DNA of 31,341 nt from an uncultured Collinsella sp. (GTDB taxonomy: Bacteria; Actinomycetota; Coriobacteriia; Coriobacteriales; Coriobacteriaceae): assembly GCA_902494195.1 (NCBI GenBank), contig CABUSH010000027.1:1-31341 (forward strand). The letters run 5' to 3'. Each line of letters begins with the position of its first letter. Positions within the stretch are counted from its first letter, which is position 1. The translations under genes were made by a program, and so were the position numbers. The notes below the pieces were generated by a model that worked only from the letters and a program-made list of their open reading frames with translations, was not told where the DNA came from and did no database searches. Positions 21,996 to 31,051 of the stretch are shown here, piece by piece.

Positions 21996-22532
21996 CTATT
22001 CCATAGAATCGAGCACGCAGACAATGCGACCCAGTGCCTCCGTGACCGCATGGGCACGAACACACGAACGGTCGCCCTCATAGTGGCAGCGCACAGAGTC
22101 CACGACCGGCACTCCCCCATCGGCGGAACGATGTGCCCACCCAATATAGAAAGTGCCAGCAGGATCGTCCTTAGTACCACCGCCGGGGCCGGCATAACCC
22201 GTTGCGCTCACGGCAATATCGCTCTGGTACAGCTCCAGCGAACCCGACGCCATCTCGCGCGCAGTTTGATGCGACACCGCGGTGTAGCGGTCGAGCGTCT
22301 CCTGCTCAACACCCAGCACGCGATGCTTAATCTCATCGCAGTAGGTCACCGCACCGCCACGCAGCACGGCCGAGGCGCCCGGGATATCCGCAATCGTCGA
22401 GGCGATCATACCCGCCGTCAGCGACTCAGCCGTCGAAACCGTCACACCCCGAGCGCTCGCGCGCTCAACGATATCGCGCGCCAGTTCCTCGTTATGTGCG
22501 GAAATCTGCTCAAAAGAGTCCGTCATACCCAC
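21996..22532 (-). CDS. pncC: CinA C-terminal domain protein, nicotinamide-nucleotide amidohydrolase
   Basis: The 178-residue protein is the stand-alone CinA C-terminal domain (PncC), which deamidates NMN to NaMN in pyridine-nucleotide recycling. Family features are VSTAESLTAGMIASTIADIPG (in spaced form, residues about 31-51), GGAVTYCDEIKHRVLGV, AVSHQTAREMA, AVSATGYAGPGGGTKDDPAGTFYIG in spaced form, and R-C-H-Y-E-G-D-R. The GTG at 22532 has AGG 5 bases upstream; ATG 22526, two codons later, is the alternative. It starts 6 bases after the pgsA stop and is the last gene of yajQ-rimO-pgsA-pncC. From memory, pgsA-cinA-recA order is common in Gram-positives, fitting this layout. Confidence 0.88.
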   Translation of the reverse strand: MGMTDSFEQISAHNEELARDIVERASARGVTVSTAESLTAGMIASTIADIPGASAVLRGGAVTYCDEIKHRVLGVEQETLDRYTAVSHQTAREMASGSLELYQSDIAVSATGYAGPGGGTKDDPAGTFYIGWAHRSADGGVPVVDSVRCHYEGDRSCVRAHAVTEALGRIVCVLDSME

Positions 22533-22538
22533 CAGGAC

Positions 22539-23177
22539 CTAGACCGAAAAGACGATCTTGCGGCAGTTCCAGAAGTACTGGGCGCCAGAGATAACGGTCA
22601 AGACAACGGCAACGGCATACAGGAAGCGCGACACCGAGTAGATGCCGAGCGTCAGCGCCACCGGGCCAAGGTGCAAGCCGGCCATAGCAAAAACGCACAG
22701 GTAACCGCAGATGGAGACCATCGTGGTCGCCGTCTTGTACTTGCCGAGCTTATCGGCCGCAACGACCACACCGGCCGCACTCGCGACCATGCGAAGGGCG
22801 CTCACCAGAAGCTCACGGAACAGGATAATGAACACGGACCACACGGTCACCGCGCCAAAATCCAAGAACAGCAGCAGGGCCGAGAACACGAGCAGCTTAT
22901 CGGCGATGGGGTCCAAGAATTTACCGAAGTCGGTGATCTCGTTGCGCGAACGCGCCAGATAACCGTCGACCTTATCGGTGCACGACAGGATCACATACAG
23001 AATGAAGGCAGCGGCGGCGAGCGGGCCGTCGAAGGTGCTCCAATCCGTACCGGCAACACTCGTGTGAGACAGCGCCGACACGATCATGAACACCGGAATA
23101 AAGACGATACGCACGCACGTCACGATGTTGGCGGGCGTCCAAACACTCGTCAGTTCCTTATTGCTCTCGTTAGCCAC
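22539..23177 (-). CDS. pgsA: CDP-diacylglycerol-glycerol-3-phosphate 3-phosphatidyltransferase
   Basis: PgsA makes phosphatidylglycerol-phosphate, the committed step of anionic phospholipid synthesis, in the cytoplasmic membrane. The 212-residue protein begins with an N-terminal TPANIVTCVRI helix. The complete CDP-alcohol motif follows in D-K-V-D-G-Y-L-A-R, then eight residues, then GKFLDPIAD. At least four more hydrophobic spans follow, with LVSALRMVAS between. It is a second CDP-alcohol phosphatidyltransferase besides the one at 1617; this copy has the canonical gene neighbourhood (rimO upstream, cinA downstream), so it is the better candidate for housekeeping PgsA. It starts 9 bases after the rimO stop. 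Confidence 0.92.
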   Translation of the reverse strand: MANESNKELTSVWTPANIVTCVRIVFIPVFMIVSALSHTSVAGTDWSTFDGPLAAAAFILYVILSCTDKVDGYLARSRNEITDFGKFLDPIADKLLVFSALLLFLDFGAVTVWSVFIILFRELLVSALRMVASAAGVVVAADKLGKYKTATTMVSICGYLCVFAMAGLHLGPVALTLGIYSVSRFLYAVAVVLTVISGAQYFWNCRKIVFSV

Positions 23178-23186
23178 GACGCTCTC

Positions 23187-24536
23187 CTACTCCACAACAT
23201 GACCGATAAGCTCATAGCAGAAGCTATCGGTAAACTCGACGGTCAGAATATCGCCCACGGACGCCTCGCTGGCGTCCAAGTGCACCGCGCCATCGGAATC
23301 GGGCGCCTGGAACCAGGCATGGCCGATCAGCTCGACGCCATCCTCGGTCTCTTCGATACCGTCGACGATTACCTGGGCGCGCTCGCCCACATGTGCGGCG
23401 GTGGCGGCAAAACCGAGCGACTCGGCCAGGTCCATGGCCTCCTGGGCGCGCTCGAGCTTGACCTCTTCGTCGACCTGACCCTCCATCTTAGCGGCCAGGC
23501 TGCCCTCCTCCTGCGAGTAGGCAAAGACGCTCGTGTAGTCAAAGCCGACGGTGTCCATAAAGTCGATAAGGTCGCGGAACTCGTCGTCGGTCTCGGTCGG
23601 GAAGCCGACCATAGCCGTGGAACGGATCACGATGCCGGGGATACGCTCACGCAGATCGCGGAACAGGTCCTCGAGCTCCTGGCGCGAACCGGAACGGCGC
23701 ATAGCCTTGAGGATGCGCGCGTCGCAGTGCTGCACGGGGATATCGATATAGGGCAGCACCTCGGGCGTATCGCGAATCGTATCGATAAGCTCATCGGTCA
23801 TGCCCTCGGGCTGCAGGTAGAGCACGCGAACCCAGACGTTCTGCGGGCGCACGGCCTCGGCGACGGCACGCAGCAGCTGCGCCAGATTGCGCGGCGAGCC
23901 CTCGGCGACATCCTCGTCAGCAAAGTCGGTGCCCCAAATACCCGTGTCCTGGCCGATCAGCACGATCTCGCGCACACCGCCGGCAACCAGGTCGCGCACC
24001 TCGGAGATAATGCTCTCGGCATTGCGCGAATGATAGCGACCGCGAATATAGGGGATCATGCAGAAGCTGCAGAAGCGGTTGCAGCCATCGGAAATCTTGA
24101 CGTAAGCAACGGCGCCCTCGACGGTACGCTTGACCTGCGGGATATAGGCTGCGATCTCACGCTCGACACCCAGCGCGCCATCGATGACCGCCACGATGCC
24201 GTCCTCCTCGTCGGCCTTCACAAAGGCAGCGACCTCGGGCAGCTCGTCAGGCAAGTCGTCGCCATAGCGCGACGGCACACAGCCGCACATAACGATGGGG
24301 CAAGAACGAACGCCGTCCTGAACCTCGTTGGCGAGCTCGAGCGTGGTCTCGATGCTCTCGGACGTTGCGGAGGCGAGGAACGAACATGTATTGACGATGG
24401 CGATATCGGCATCCTGCGGGTCGAATGCCTCTTCGTAGCCTGCGGCGGTCAAAAGAGAACGCATGCGGTCGGTGTCAACCTCGTTCTTAGCGCACCCGAG
24501 GGTGATGTAGAGCACGGAGCCCAACGGTGTATCCAT
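23187..24536 (-). CDS. rimO: Ribosomal protein uS12 methylthiotransferase RimO
   Basis: RimO is a radical-SAM methylthiotransferase that modifies a conserved aspartate of ribosomal protein S12. The N-terminal cluster cysteines are Cys15 (TLGCAKNEVD), Cys51 (VNTCSF) and Cys86; the radical-SAM cluster uses Cys152, Cys156 and Cys159 (CNRFCSFC), followed by the RimO-type IPYIRGRYHSR. A TRAM domain ends the 449-residue protein. LGCAKN-x-VD and the RGRYHSR segment distinguish it from MiaB. It lies 27 bases after yajQ and 9 bases before pgsA on one transcript. Whether S12 carries the target aspartate in this organism cannot be seen here. Confidence 0.95.
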   Translation of the reverse strand: MDTPLGSVLYITLGCAKNEVDTDRMRSLLTAAGYEEAFDPQDADIAIVNTCSFLASATSESIETTLELANEVQDGVRSCPIVMCGCVPSRYGDDLPDELPEVAAFVKADEEDGIVAVIDGALGVEREIAAYIPQVKRTVEGAVAYVKISDGCNRFCSFCMIPYIRGRYHSRNAESIISEVRDLVAGGVREIVLIGQDTGIWGTDFADEDVAEGSPRNLAQLLRAVAEAVRPQNVWVRVLYLQPEGMTDELIDTIRDTPEVLPYIDIPVQHCDARILKAMRRSGSRQELEDLFRDLRERIPGIVIRSTAMVGFPTETDDEFRDLIDFMDTVGFDYTSVFAYSQEEGSLAAKMEGQVDEEVKLERAQEAMDLAESLGFAATAAHVGERAQVIVDGIEETEDGVELIGHAWFQAPDSDGAVHLDASEASVGDILTVEFTDSFCYELIGHVVE

Positions 24537-24563
24537 GTTGGAGAGCGGTCCTTTCGAATGATA

Positions 24564-25061
24564 TTAGCGGTAGTTGGTGAACTGCAGCGGCTGACCGTAG
24601 TCCTGGTCGCGCAGGAACTGAATCACGGTCTGCAACGCGTCCTTCGAAGCAGAGGAAACACGCAGCTTGTCGGCCTCGATGGTCACCTTGACCTTGAGCT
24701 TTTGGTCCTTGATGTCCTTGTTGATCTTCTTGGCGGTCGCCTGGTCGATACCCTCGACGATATGGCCGAGCACGCGCACGGTGCCGCCCGATGCCGCCTG
24801 CGGAGCATCCCACGAGACAGCCTTGAGGTCGATGCCGCGCTTGATGAGCTTGGAGCTCAGCACGTCGATAATCTGCTTGGAGACAAAGTCGGCCGGGGCG
24901 TTAATCGTAAAGAGCTTGTCCTCCTTCGAAAGCTCGATCGTAGCGCCGGAATCCTTAAGGTCATAGCGCTGGGAAATCTCGCGCGTGGTCTGCTGAAAGG
25001 CGTTGTCGACCTCTTGCATGTTGACCTCGGACACGACGTCGAAGCTGGAATCTTTAGCCAT
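24564..25061 (-). CDS. YajQ-family nucleotide-binding protein
   Basis: The 165-residue cytoplasmic protein has the family start SSFDVVSEVNMQEVDNAFQQ, the RYDLKDSGATIEL block and the C-terminal RVSSASKDALQTVIQFLRDQDYGQPLQFTNYR, all in spaced form, which define YajQ (UPF0234). Members bind nucleotides, including cyclic di-GMP in Xanthomonas, and have two ferredoxin-like domains. The role in Gram-positives is unclear. AAGGAAA lies a few bases before the ATG. It starts 26 bases after the rodZ stop and precedes rimO by 27 bases, so it may be on the same transcript as rnj-ftsK-rodZ. Confidence 0.92.
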   Translation of the reverse strand: MAKDSSFDVVSEVNMQEVDNAFQQTTREISQRYDLKDSGATIELSKEDKLFTINAPADFVSKQIIDVLSSKLIKRGIDLKAVSWDAPQAASGGTVRVLGHIVEGIDQATAKKINKDIKDQKLKVKVTIEADKLRVSSASKDALQTVIQFLRDQDYGQPLQFTNYR

Positions 25062-25087
25062 GATGTTTCCTTTCGCGTACGAGCGGC

Positions 25088-26599
25088 TTAGTAGCTATCG
25101 TACGAATAGTCGGTAGAATCGGTGGGCGTCTGACCGTCAGTTGCGGTATCGGCGCCATCCGCGGACTGGGCATCGGTACCGTCGGTGGTATCGTTACCAT
25201 CGGTGGCGTCGGCACCATCAGAACTCTCACCATTCTCGGAATCAGTCGTCTCCTTCTTGGGAACGGTGATTGTCACACGTGCCACGCCCGAGGTCTTGGT
25301 ATCGTAACGGACCTTTTCACCGTTCTTGGTAACGGTGACATCGGAAGGCTTGGATGTGGTGATCTCGATCGAGGACTCGGGCGTGTACTCCTGCTCAAAG
25401 GGGCCAGTCGCCTGGGCGCCATAGACCGACTTGCCGTCGACCTTGACCTCAATCCACGCGGTCTTTCCCTTGGCAACGGAGACTTTGACCTTCGTGACCT
25501 CGTTCTCTTCCTTCTTGGCCGTCGTCTTGGTGGCGTCCGAATCAGTCGACTCATCCGTCGCCTCATCGGTGTCTTCGTCCTCGTCGACCGTTTCGGTCTT
25601 CTTAGAAGACTTCTTAGTCGTTGTCTTGGTGGCAGTGGGCGTCTCGGGCGTGGTCTCGGGCGCCGAAGATGCGCAGCCGCGCAGAAGCACCACGATGAGC
25701 ACAATCAACAGCAGCGCAACGGCACCGATGCCGGCGTAGACGATACGCGGATCGAGCCCGTTGTTTTGAGGAGTACGTGATCCGCCGCGTCCACGATTGG
25801 AACTGCTGCGGCCGCCTCCCTGAGGCATACGACCACGATTGCTATCGGAACGGCCGCGATAGCCACCCTGGCCCTGAAGGCTGCGCTGACCCGAGCGGGG
25901 CGCAAGTTCACCGCGGCCTTGATAGCCACGCTGGCCCGAACGCGGAGCCGAAGAGCGCTGGCCATACGGCTGTGATTGAGAGCGAAGACGCGGCGTCACC
26001 TGCGTGGTATCGGCGTCCGCATAGCCTCCGCGAGAACGTCCCGTAGAGGCACCACGGTAACCGCGATCGGAATAGCCGCCGTCGCCGTAGCCGGCACGAG
26101 GGTCACGCGCCACGCCGCGGGCAGCGGGAAGTGCACGGTCCTCGGGCATCGGCGTGCTGCGGAACCGGTCACGCTGTGAGCGAATCTCCTCGCTCGAGCC
26201 CGTCTCGGTAACATAACCAGCCTGCTGAGGTCGCTGGCCATAACGCGTCGAACGCCCGCCCTGAACCATCAGGAAGCGGCCGTTGTCGACCGAGGAACGC
26301 GAATTGACGTAGCCGGCGGCGTCCTGAAAACGACCACCCTGCTGCGACGTCTCGCGCTCATACGCCATCAGATCGTCAAAATAAGCGTTGACAACCTCCC
26401 GCGGATTGAGGCCCAAAAAGCGCGCATAGCTCGAAATCATGCCCTGCGCATAGCCGCGCGGAGGCATCGATGCAAAATTGCCATTCTCGAAAAACTCGAT
26501 GATCTGCGGCCTGATTTTGATGGTGTTGGCGACCTGCTGAATGGAAAGGCCCATTCGGCGACGCTGCTCGAGCAGCATGTCACCAAAGCGTGCAGCCAT
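25088..26599 (-). CDS. RodZ-like HTH membrane protein with RG-rich linker
   Basis: The 503-residue protein has a cytoplasmic RodZ-type helix-turn-helix (about 5-66, FGDMLLEQRRRMGLSIQQVA), a long linker, one membrane span (about 286-307) and an extracytoplasmic DUF4115-like beta domain (about 368-446). The C-terminal tail is S/T/D/G-rich and ends D-Y-S-Y-D-S-Y. RodZ links MreB and the peptidoglycan machinery in rods; Actinobacteria such as this may use it differently. The linker at about 160-276 is rich in RG, RGG and GYRG motifs, far richer in arginine and glycine than is usual for RodZ. The ATG overlaps the ftsK stop (TGATG), so they are coupled. It lies between ftsK and yajQ. Confidence 0.85.
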   Translation of the reverse strand: MAARFGDMLLEQRRRMGLSIQQVANTIKIRPQIIEFFENGNFASMPPRGYAQGMISSYARFLGLNPREVVNAYFDDLMAYERETSQQGGRFQDAAGYVNSRSSVDNGRFLMVQGGRSTRYGQRPQQAGYVTETGSSEEIRSQRDRFRSTPMPEDRALPAARGVARDPRAGYGDGGYSDRGYRGASTGRSRGGYADADTTQVTPRLRSQSQPYGQRSSAPRSGQRGYQGRGELAPRSGQRSLQGQGGYRGRSDSNRGRMPQGGGRSSSNRGRGGSRTPQNNGLDPRIVYAGIGAVALLLIVLIVVLLRGCASSAPETTPETPTATKTTTKKSSKKTETVDEDEDTDEATDESTDSDATKTTAKKEENEVTKVKVSVAKGKTAWIEVKVDGKSVYGAQATGPFEQEYTPESSIEITTSKPSDVTVTKNGEKVRYDTKTSGVARVTITVPKKETTDSENGESSDGADATDGNDTTDGTDAQSADGADTATDGQTPTDSTDYSYDSY

Positions 26600-29379
26600 C
26601 AGAATCCTCCAAACTCACGATCTTCACGTGCCATCTCGGCGTCGACGGATTCCAGCGCGGCAAGGCCTTCTTCATCCAGCAGGACCTCGCGCGGCTTGGA
26701 ACCGTCGGGCGGTCCGACGACACCCTTTTCTTCCAGCATGTCCATAATACGCCCGGCGCGCGCATAGCCAACCTTCAGGCGACGCTGCAGGCCAGATGTG
26801 GAGCCCAGCTGCGATTCCACCACAATATGGGCGGCTTCCCAAATGAGCGGATCATCGTCTTGCGGCTCGGCGACTCCGGTACGGACAATGCCGCCGCCAC
26901 CCGCCATGGACATGGAAGCGGGCGCCACGGCAGACAGGATCTCCTCGTGGTAGTCGGGCTCGCTCTGCGACTTGACGAACTCGACGATCTCGTTGATTTC
27001 ATCATCCGAGACAAAGCAGCCCTGGATACGGCGGGGCTTGCCCCAGTCGACCTTAGAGAACAGCATGTCGCCCAAACCGGTGAGCTTTTCGGCACCCATC
27101 TGGTCGATGATGACGCGCGAATCGATGCCCGTGGCGACGTTAAAGGCGATGCGGTTGGTGATGTTGGCCTTGATGAGGCCCGTCACCACGTTGGAGCTCG
27201 GGCGCTGCGTAGCCACAATGAGGTGAATGCCGGCGGCACGGCCCAGCTGAGCAATACGCACGATCGAGGCCTCGACATCCTTACCGGCGACCATCATCAG
27301 GTCCGAGAGCTCGTCGATGATGATGACCAGGTAGGGCATCTTTTGCGGCGGGTTATCGTAATGCTCAAACTCGCCGGCGGCCTGCTTTTCGTTGTAGGTC
27401 GAGATCTTACGCACGTTGAGACGCTCGAAGACCTTCAGGCGACGCTCCATCTCGGACACGGCCCATTGCAGAGCGCTCGCGGCCTGCTTGGGCTCGGTCA
27501 CTACAGGCACGTAAAGATGCGGCAGACCGTTATAGCCCGCAAGCTCGACGCGCTTGGGGTCGACCATGATCAGGCGAACGTCCTCGGGAAGGGCGCGCAT
27601 GAGCAGGGTCGTAATGATGGAATTGATCATCACCGACTTACCAGAACCGGTAGTACCGGCGATCAGCAGGTGGGGCATCTTGGCAAGGTCGGCGACGACC
27701 GGCGTACCCTCGGCATCTCGACCGATGGCGAGCTCGAGCGGACCGCCCTTCACATAGGGAAGCACGTCGCCCAGGTTGACGTTCTGGCGCTTGCGATTGG
27801 GGATCTCGATACCCACAAGCGAGGTGCCGGGGATCGGGGCAAAGATACGCACCGACTGGGCAGCGAGCGATAGCGCGATATCATCCTCGAGACTCGAAAT
27901 CTTGCTCACGCGCTCGCCCTCGCCAGGTTGCAACTTAAAGGTCGTCACCGTGGGGCCGGCGATCCAGCCAACCACGCGGGCACTACGACCAAACTCCAAC
28001 AACGTGGACTGAAGCGACTCGGCAGTCTGTTCCAGCTCCTTGTCAGAAGACGCGGAGGACGACGACTGCGGGTTGGCATGCAGAATCTCAAGTGGCGGAA
28101 GTTTGAGGCCGTCCTCTTCTTCGCCCTCGTTATCTGCGGCGCCGCCGTCCGCTCCCCCATCGCTAGCCGCAGCCGATTCGACAGCACTCAAGGCAGGCGC
28201 ATCGGCAACCTTGGGATGCTTCAAGAAGTCGGGGATCTGAGGTGCTGCCGAGACAGGATTCACGGCAAACGGCGGCTCGGACTCGTCGATCTTATCGGGG
28301 TCGTCTTCCATCGAAACCTGACCGGTTACCTGGTCGCGCTTTGCATGGCGACGCGGCAGCAAAGTTGTCTTTGCGGTCTCAATCGGAGCCTCGTCGTCCT
28401 CGTCATCGCCCTCGGTGAGCTCAATCTCGCTCTCGGACCAAGACGGGTCGGGCTCACTCGTATTGAGTTTGGGCGCAGCCTTGCCCTTCTTGGCATGGCG
28501 GCGCGGCAACAGCGTCGTCTTAGCGCGCTCAGCTTCCACGGCATCGGACACGTCGACAAACGGATCCTCGTCCTCGTCGTCATCGTCCAAAACCGGGTCC
28601 ACATCGTTGCCCATGACCGTGGTCACGGCGGCATCGGAGCCCTTTTGACGAAGAATGCTCAGGTGCGGACGGGCAACGCCGGGCACCGACAGAGCTTCGT
28701 CGTCACCCCACGGGCTCGCGTTGACATCGGCACGACGGCGCTCGGCAAAATCGGCCGCACGGTCGCGGGCAGAGCGCAAAACGCCACCCACCGAAAAGCC
28801 GATGATGACCAGGCCCACGACGACAAGGCCCAACAGGACCACCATCGCGATAGGCTTACCCAGGGCATTCTGCAGCGCACTCGCAATAAACGCACCGATG
28901 TAGCCACCTGAGGCGGACAGGTTTTGCGGCGTGAACATAAGGTCGCACGAGCCACTCGTACCCGGCACCATCAGCGAAAGAATGGAGACGACGGCGATAA
29001 AGACCACGGCACCGCCCGCAACAGAGCGCACGTTGAGCGGCGAGTCCTCGCCTAAAAAGAGCGTGGCGGCAAAGAGCAAAATGACGATCGGCAGCACGTA
29101 GGCGCCCAGGCCAAAGCCCAGGTGGTAGAAACCGGCAACCGCAGCCGTAACGGGTGCGGTCGCCGGCGAAATCACGGCAATGAAGGACGCAATCGCCAAA
29201 ACGGCAATGACCACGCCGGCGATATCGCGGTTGGCCGAAGGCTCGACCAGGGGCTCAAAATCGTCGAACTCGGCCTCGTGGCCCTTATTGGCACGAAGAT
29301 GGGAACCGGCACCCTTAGCAGATGCCGGTTGGTTGTTGGCTTTATTGCCTTTGGCGTTTTGTGCAGATCCGCGCGCCAA
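26599..29379 (-). CDS. ftsK: DNA translocase FtsK/SpoIIIE
   Basis: FtsK pumps chromosomal DNA through the closing septum. The 926-residue protein has four N-terminal membrane spans (about 52-76, 92-112, 120-140, 178-200), an acidic linker (about 205-440) and a C-terminal motor. Walker A is GTTGSGKS (575-582), Walker B is LVIIIDE (684-690), and a winged-helix gamma domain at about 846-905 reads KOPS-type sites. The linker contains the 12-residue segment AKTTLLPRRHAK twice, at 286-297 and 336-347. The start is TTG at 29379, preceded by GGAGG within the end of rnj. rodZ follows with a TGATG overlap. Confidence 0.95.
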   Translation of the reverse strand: MARGSAQNAKGNKANNQPASAKGAGSHLRANKGHEAEFDDFEPLVEPSANRDIAGVVIAVLAIASFIAVISPATAPVTAAVAGFYHLGFGLGAYVLPIVILLFAATLFLGEDSPLNVRSVAGGAVVFIAVVSILSLMVPGTSGSCDLMFTPQNLSASGGYIGAFIASALQNALGKPIAMVVLLGLVVVGLVIIGFSVGGVLRSARDRAADFAERRRADVNASPWGDDEALSVPGVARPHLSILRQKGSDAAVTTVMGNDVDPVLDDDDEDEDPFVDVSDAVEAERAKTTLLPRRHAKKGKAAPKLNTSEPDPSWSESEIELTEGDDEDDEAPIETAKTTLLPRRHAKRDQVTGQVSMEDDPDKIDESEPPFAVNPVSAAPQIPDFLKHPKVADAPALSAVESAAASDGGADGGAADNEGEEEDGLKLPPLEILHANPQSSSSASSDKELEQTAESLQSTLLEFGRSARVVGWIAGPTVTTFKLQPGEGERVSKISSLEDDIALSLAAQSVRIFAPIPGTSLVGIEIPNRKRQNVNLGDVLPYVKGGPLELAIGRDAEGTPVVADLAKMPHLLIAGTTGSGKSVMINSIITTLLMRALPEDVRLIMVDPKRVELAGYNGLPHLYVPVVTEPKQAASALQWAVSEMERRLKVFERLNVRKISTYNEKQAAGEFEHYDNPPQKMPYLVIIIDELSDLMMVAGKDVEASIVRIAQLGRAAGIHLIVATQRPSSNVVTGLIKANITNRIAFNVATGIDSRVIIDQMGAEKLTGLGDMLFSKVDWGKPRRIQGCFVSDDEINEIVEFVKSQSEPDYHEEILSAVAPASMSMAGGGGIVRTGVAEPQDDDPLIWEAAHIVVESQLGSTSGLQRRLKVGYARAGRIMDMLEEKGVVGPPDGSKPREVLLDEEGLAALESVDAEMAREDREFGGF

Positions 29380-29380
29380 A

Positions 29381-31051
29381 CTAAACCTCCATGACGACCG
29401 GGATGATCATCGGACGAGTGCGGGTACGGCTCCAGATAAAGTTAGAGAGCGAGTCGCGCACGGCCTTGCGAATAGCATCGGAACCGCTGCTCGTAAAGCT
29501 GAACTTGCCCTTCTCGATCGTCTTCATGATGGACGCCGAGGCGTCATCGGAGAACTGGTCGTCGATGGCAAAGGAGACGCCGCGGCCCGAGAACTCGATG
29601 GCCTCGATCTTCTTGTGCTTGAGCGAAACGATAGCGACAGCCGTGACCATACCGTCGTTGGCAAGCTTCTGACGATCGCGCAGAACGATGGGGTCGGTAT
29701 CGCCGATACGCAGGCCGTCGACGTAGACAACGCCGGACTCGACGGGCGTACCGCGCTTGACGATACCGCCACGCATCTCGAGCGTATCTCCGTTGTCGAG
29801 GATAAAGATATGATCATCCTTGATGCCCATCTTACGGGCAAGCTGGGCATGGGCGCGCAGATGCACGGCCTCGCCGTGGACCGGCATAAAGTACGTAGGC
29901 TTGGCCATGGCCATCAGGAGCTTGAGCTCCTCCTGGCTACCGTGACCCGAGACGTGAACGAGGGCGCGGTTCTTATCCCACACGTCGCAGCCAAGCTTGG
30001 CGAGGCTGTTGACGACCTGCTGAACGGCCTTCTCGTTACCGGGAACAGGAGTTGCCGAGAGGATAACGGTATCGCCCTCGTGGATGGAGAGCGTCTTGTG
30101 CTCGCCATTGGCCATGCGGGACAGGGCCGACAGCGGCTCGCCCTGCGAACCGGTGCACATGACGACGATCTTGTCGTCGGGCAGGTTGTCAATATCGAAG
30201 GCATCGATGATATCGGCGTCATCGATGTTGAGATAACCGAGCTCGCGCGCCACGCGGGTGTTGGTGAGCATGGAACGACCGGTCACGACGACCTTGCGGC
30301 CGCACTTGCGGGCGGCGTCGCAGATCTGCTGCAGACGATGGATGTGGCTCGAGAACGACGCGACGAACACGCGGCCCGGAGCATTCTTGATGGCATGCAG
30401 CAGATTGGGGCCAACCTCGGCCTCGGACTTGGTAAAGCCGGGGACCGTGGCGTTGGTGGAGTCGGACAACAGCAGGTCGATGCCCTGCTTGGCAAAGCGG
30501 CTGATGGCGGCATAGTCGGGCGTGACGCCGTCGATGGGCGTCTGGTCGAGCTTAAAGTCGCCGGTGTGCAAAACGGTGCCCTGGTTGGTGCGGATGAACA
30601 CGCCCAAAGCGCCCGGGATGGAGTGCGTCATCGAGAAGAAGTCGAGCGAAATGCCACCCAAATTGACGTGGCTGCCGCCCTTGACCTCACGGAACTTGGG
30701 TGCGCGGATGCGGAACTCAGAAAGCTTGCCCTCGATAAAGCCAAGCGTCAGCTTGCTCGAAAAGATGGGCACCTTATTGTTGAGGTCCTGCAGCAGGTAC
30801 GGAAGCGAACCGGTGTGGTCCTCGTGGCCGTGGGTGACGACGATACCGCGGAGCTTCTCCTCGTTCTCCAGAACATAGGTGTAGTCGGGAAGCACCAGGT
30901 CAATACCGGGCTGGGAATCGTCGGGGAACATGAGGCCAGCGTCAACGAGCACCATGTCGTCGCCGCATTCGAAGACCGTCATGTTCTTGCCGATGCCGTC
31001 AAGGCCGCCGAGCGGAATGATCTTCAAAGGAGATGATTTTTTAGCTGCCAT
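29381..31051 (-). CDS. rnj: Ribonuclease J
   Basis: RNase J is a cytoplasmic metallo-beta-lactamase/beta-CASP nuclease with 5'-3' exonuclease and endonuclease activity, acting in rRNA maturation and mRNA decay. The 556-residue protein has IIPLGGLDGIGKNM at the start, the zinc motif HGHEDH (74-79), a further metal ligand in THSIPG, and TGDFKLD, then the beta-CASP region with VFVASFSSHIHR and VTGRSM, GTGSQGEP-like CTGSQGEP, HVSGH, and the RNase J C-terminal domain. ATG 31051 begins the conserved region; AAAGGAAA is about 14 bases upstream, so the ribosome binding site is unusually distant. It is the first gene of rnj-ftsK-rodZ. Confidence 0.95.
   Translation of the reverse strand: MAAKKSSPLKIIPLGGLDGIGKNMTVFECGDDMVLVDAGLMFPDDSQPGIDLVLPDYTYVLENEEKLRGIVVTHGHEDHTGSLPYLLQDLNNKVPIFSSKLTLGFIEGKLSEFRIRAPKFREVKGGSHVNLGGISLDFFSMTHSIPGALGVFIRTNQGTVLHTGDFKLDQTPIDGVTPDYAAISRFAKQGIDLLLSDSTNATVPGFTKSEAEVGPNLLHAIKNAPGRVFVASFSSHIHRLQQICDAARKCGRKVVVTGRSMLTNTRVARELGYLNIDDADIIDAFDIDNLPDDKIVVMCTGSQGEPLSALSRMANGEHKTLSIHEGDTVILSATPVPGNEKAVQQVVNSLAKLGCDVWDKNRALVHVSGHGSQEELKLLMAMAKPTYFMPVHGEAVHLRAHAQLARKMGIKDDHIFILDNGDTLEMRGGIVKRGTPVESGVVYVDGLRIGDTDPIVLRDRQKLANDGMVTAVAIVSLKHKKIEAIEFSGRGVSFAIDDQFSDDASASIMKTIEKGKFSFTSSGSDAIRKAVRDSLSNFIWSRTRTRPMIIPVVMEV

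Noticed and set aside
22050..25091. 1013-codon plus-strand open frame opposite pncC, pgsA, rimO and yajQ
   Set aside because: Four well-supported minus-strand genes lie beneath it. Its composition (His/Arg/Asp/Gly-rich) is that of an antisense frame, with no ribosome binding site.
29180..31036. 618-codon plus-strand open frame opposite rnj
   Set aside because: It is a shadow of RNase J, with no motif and no initiation signal.
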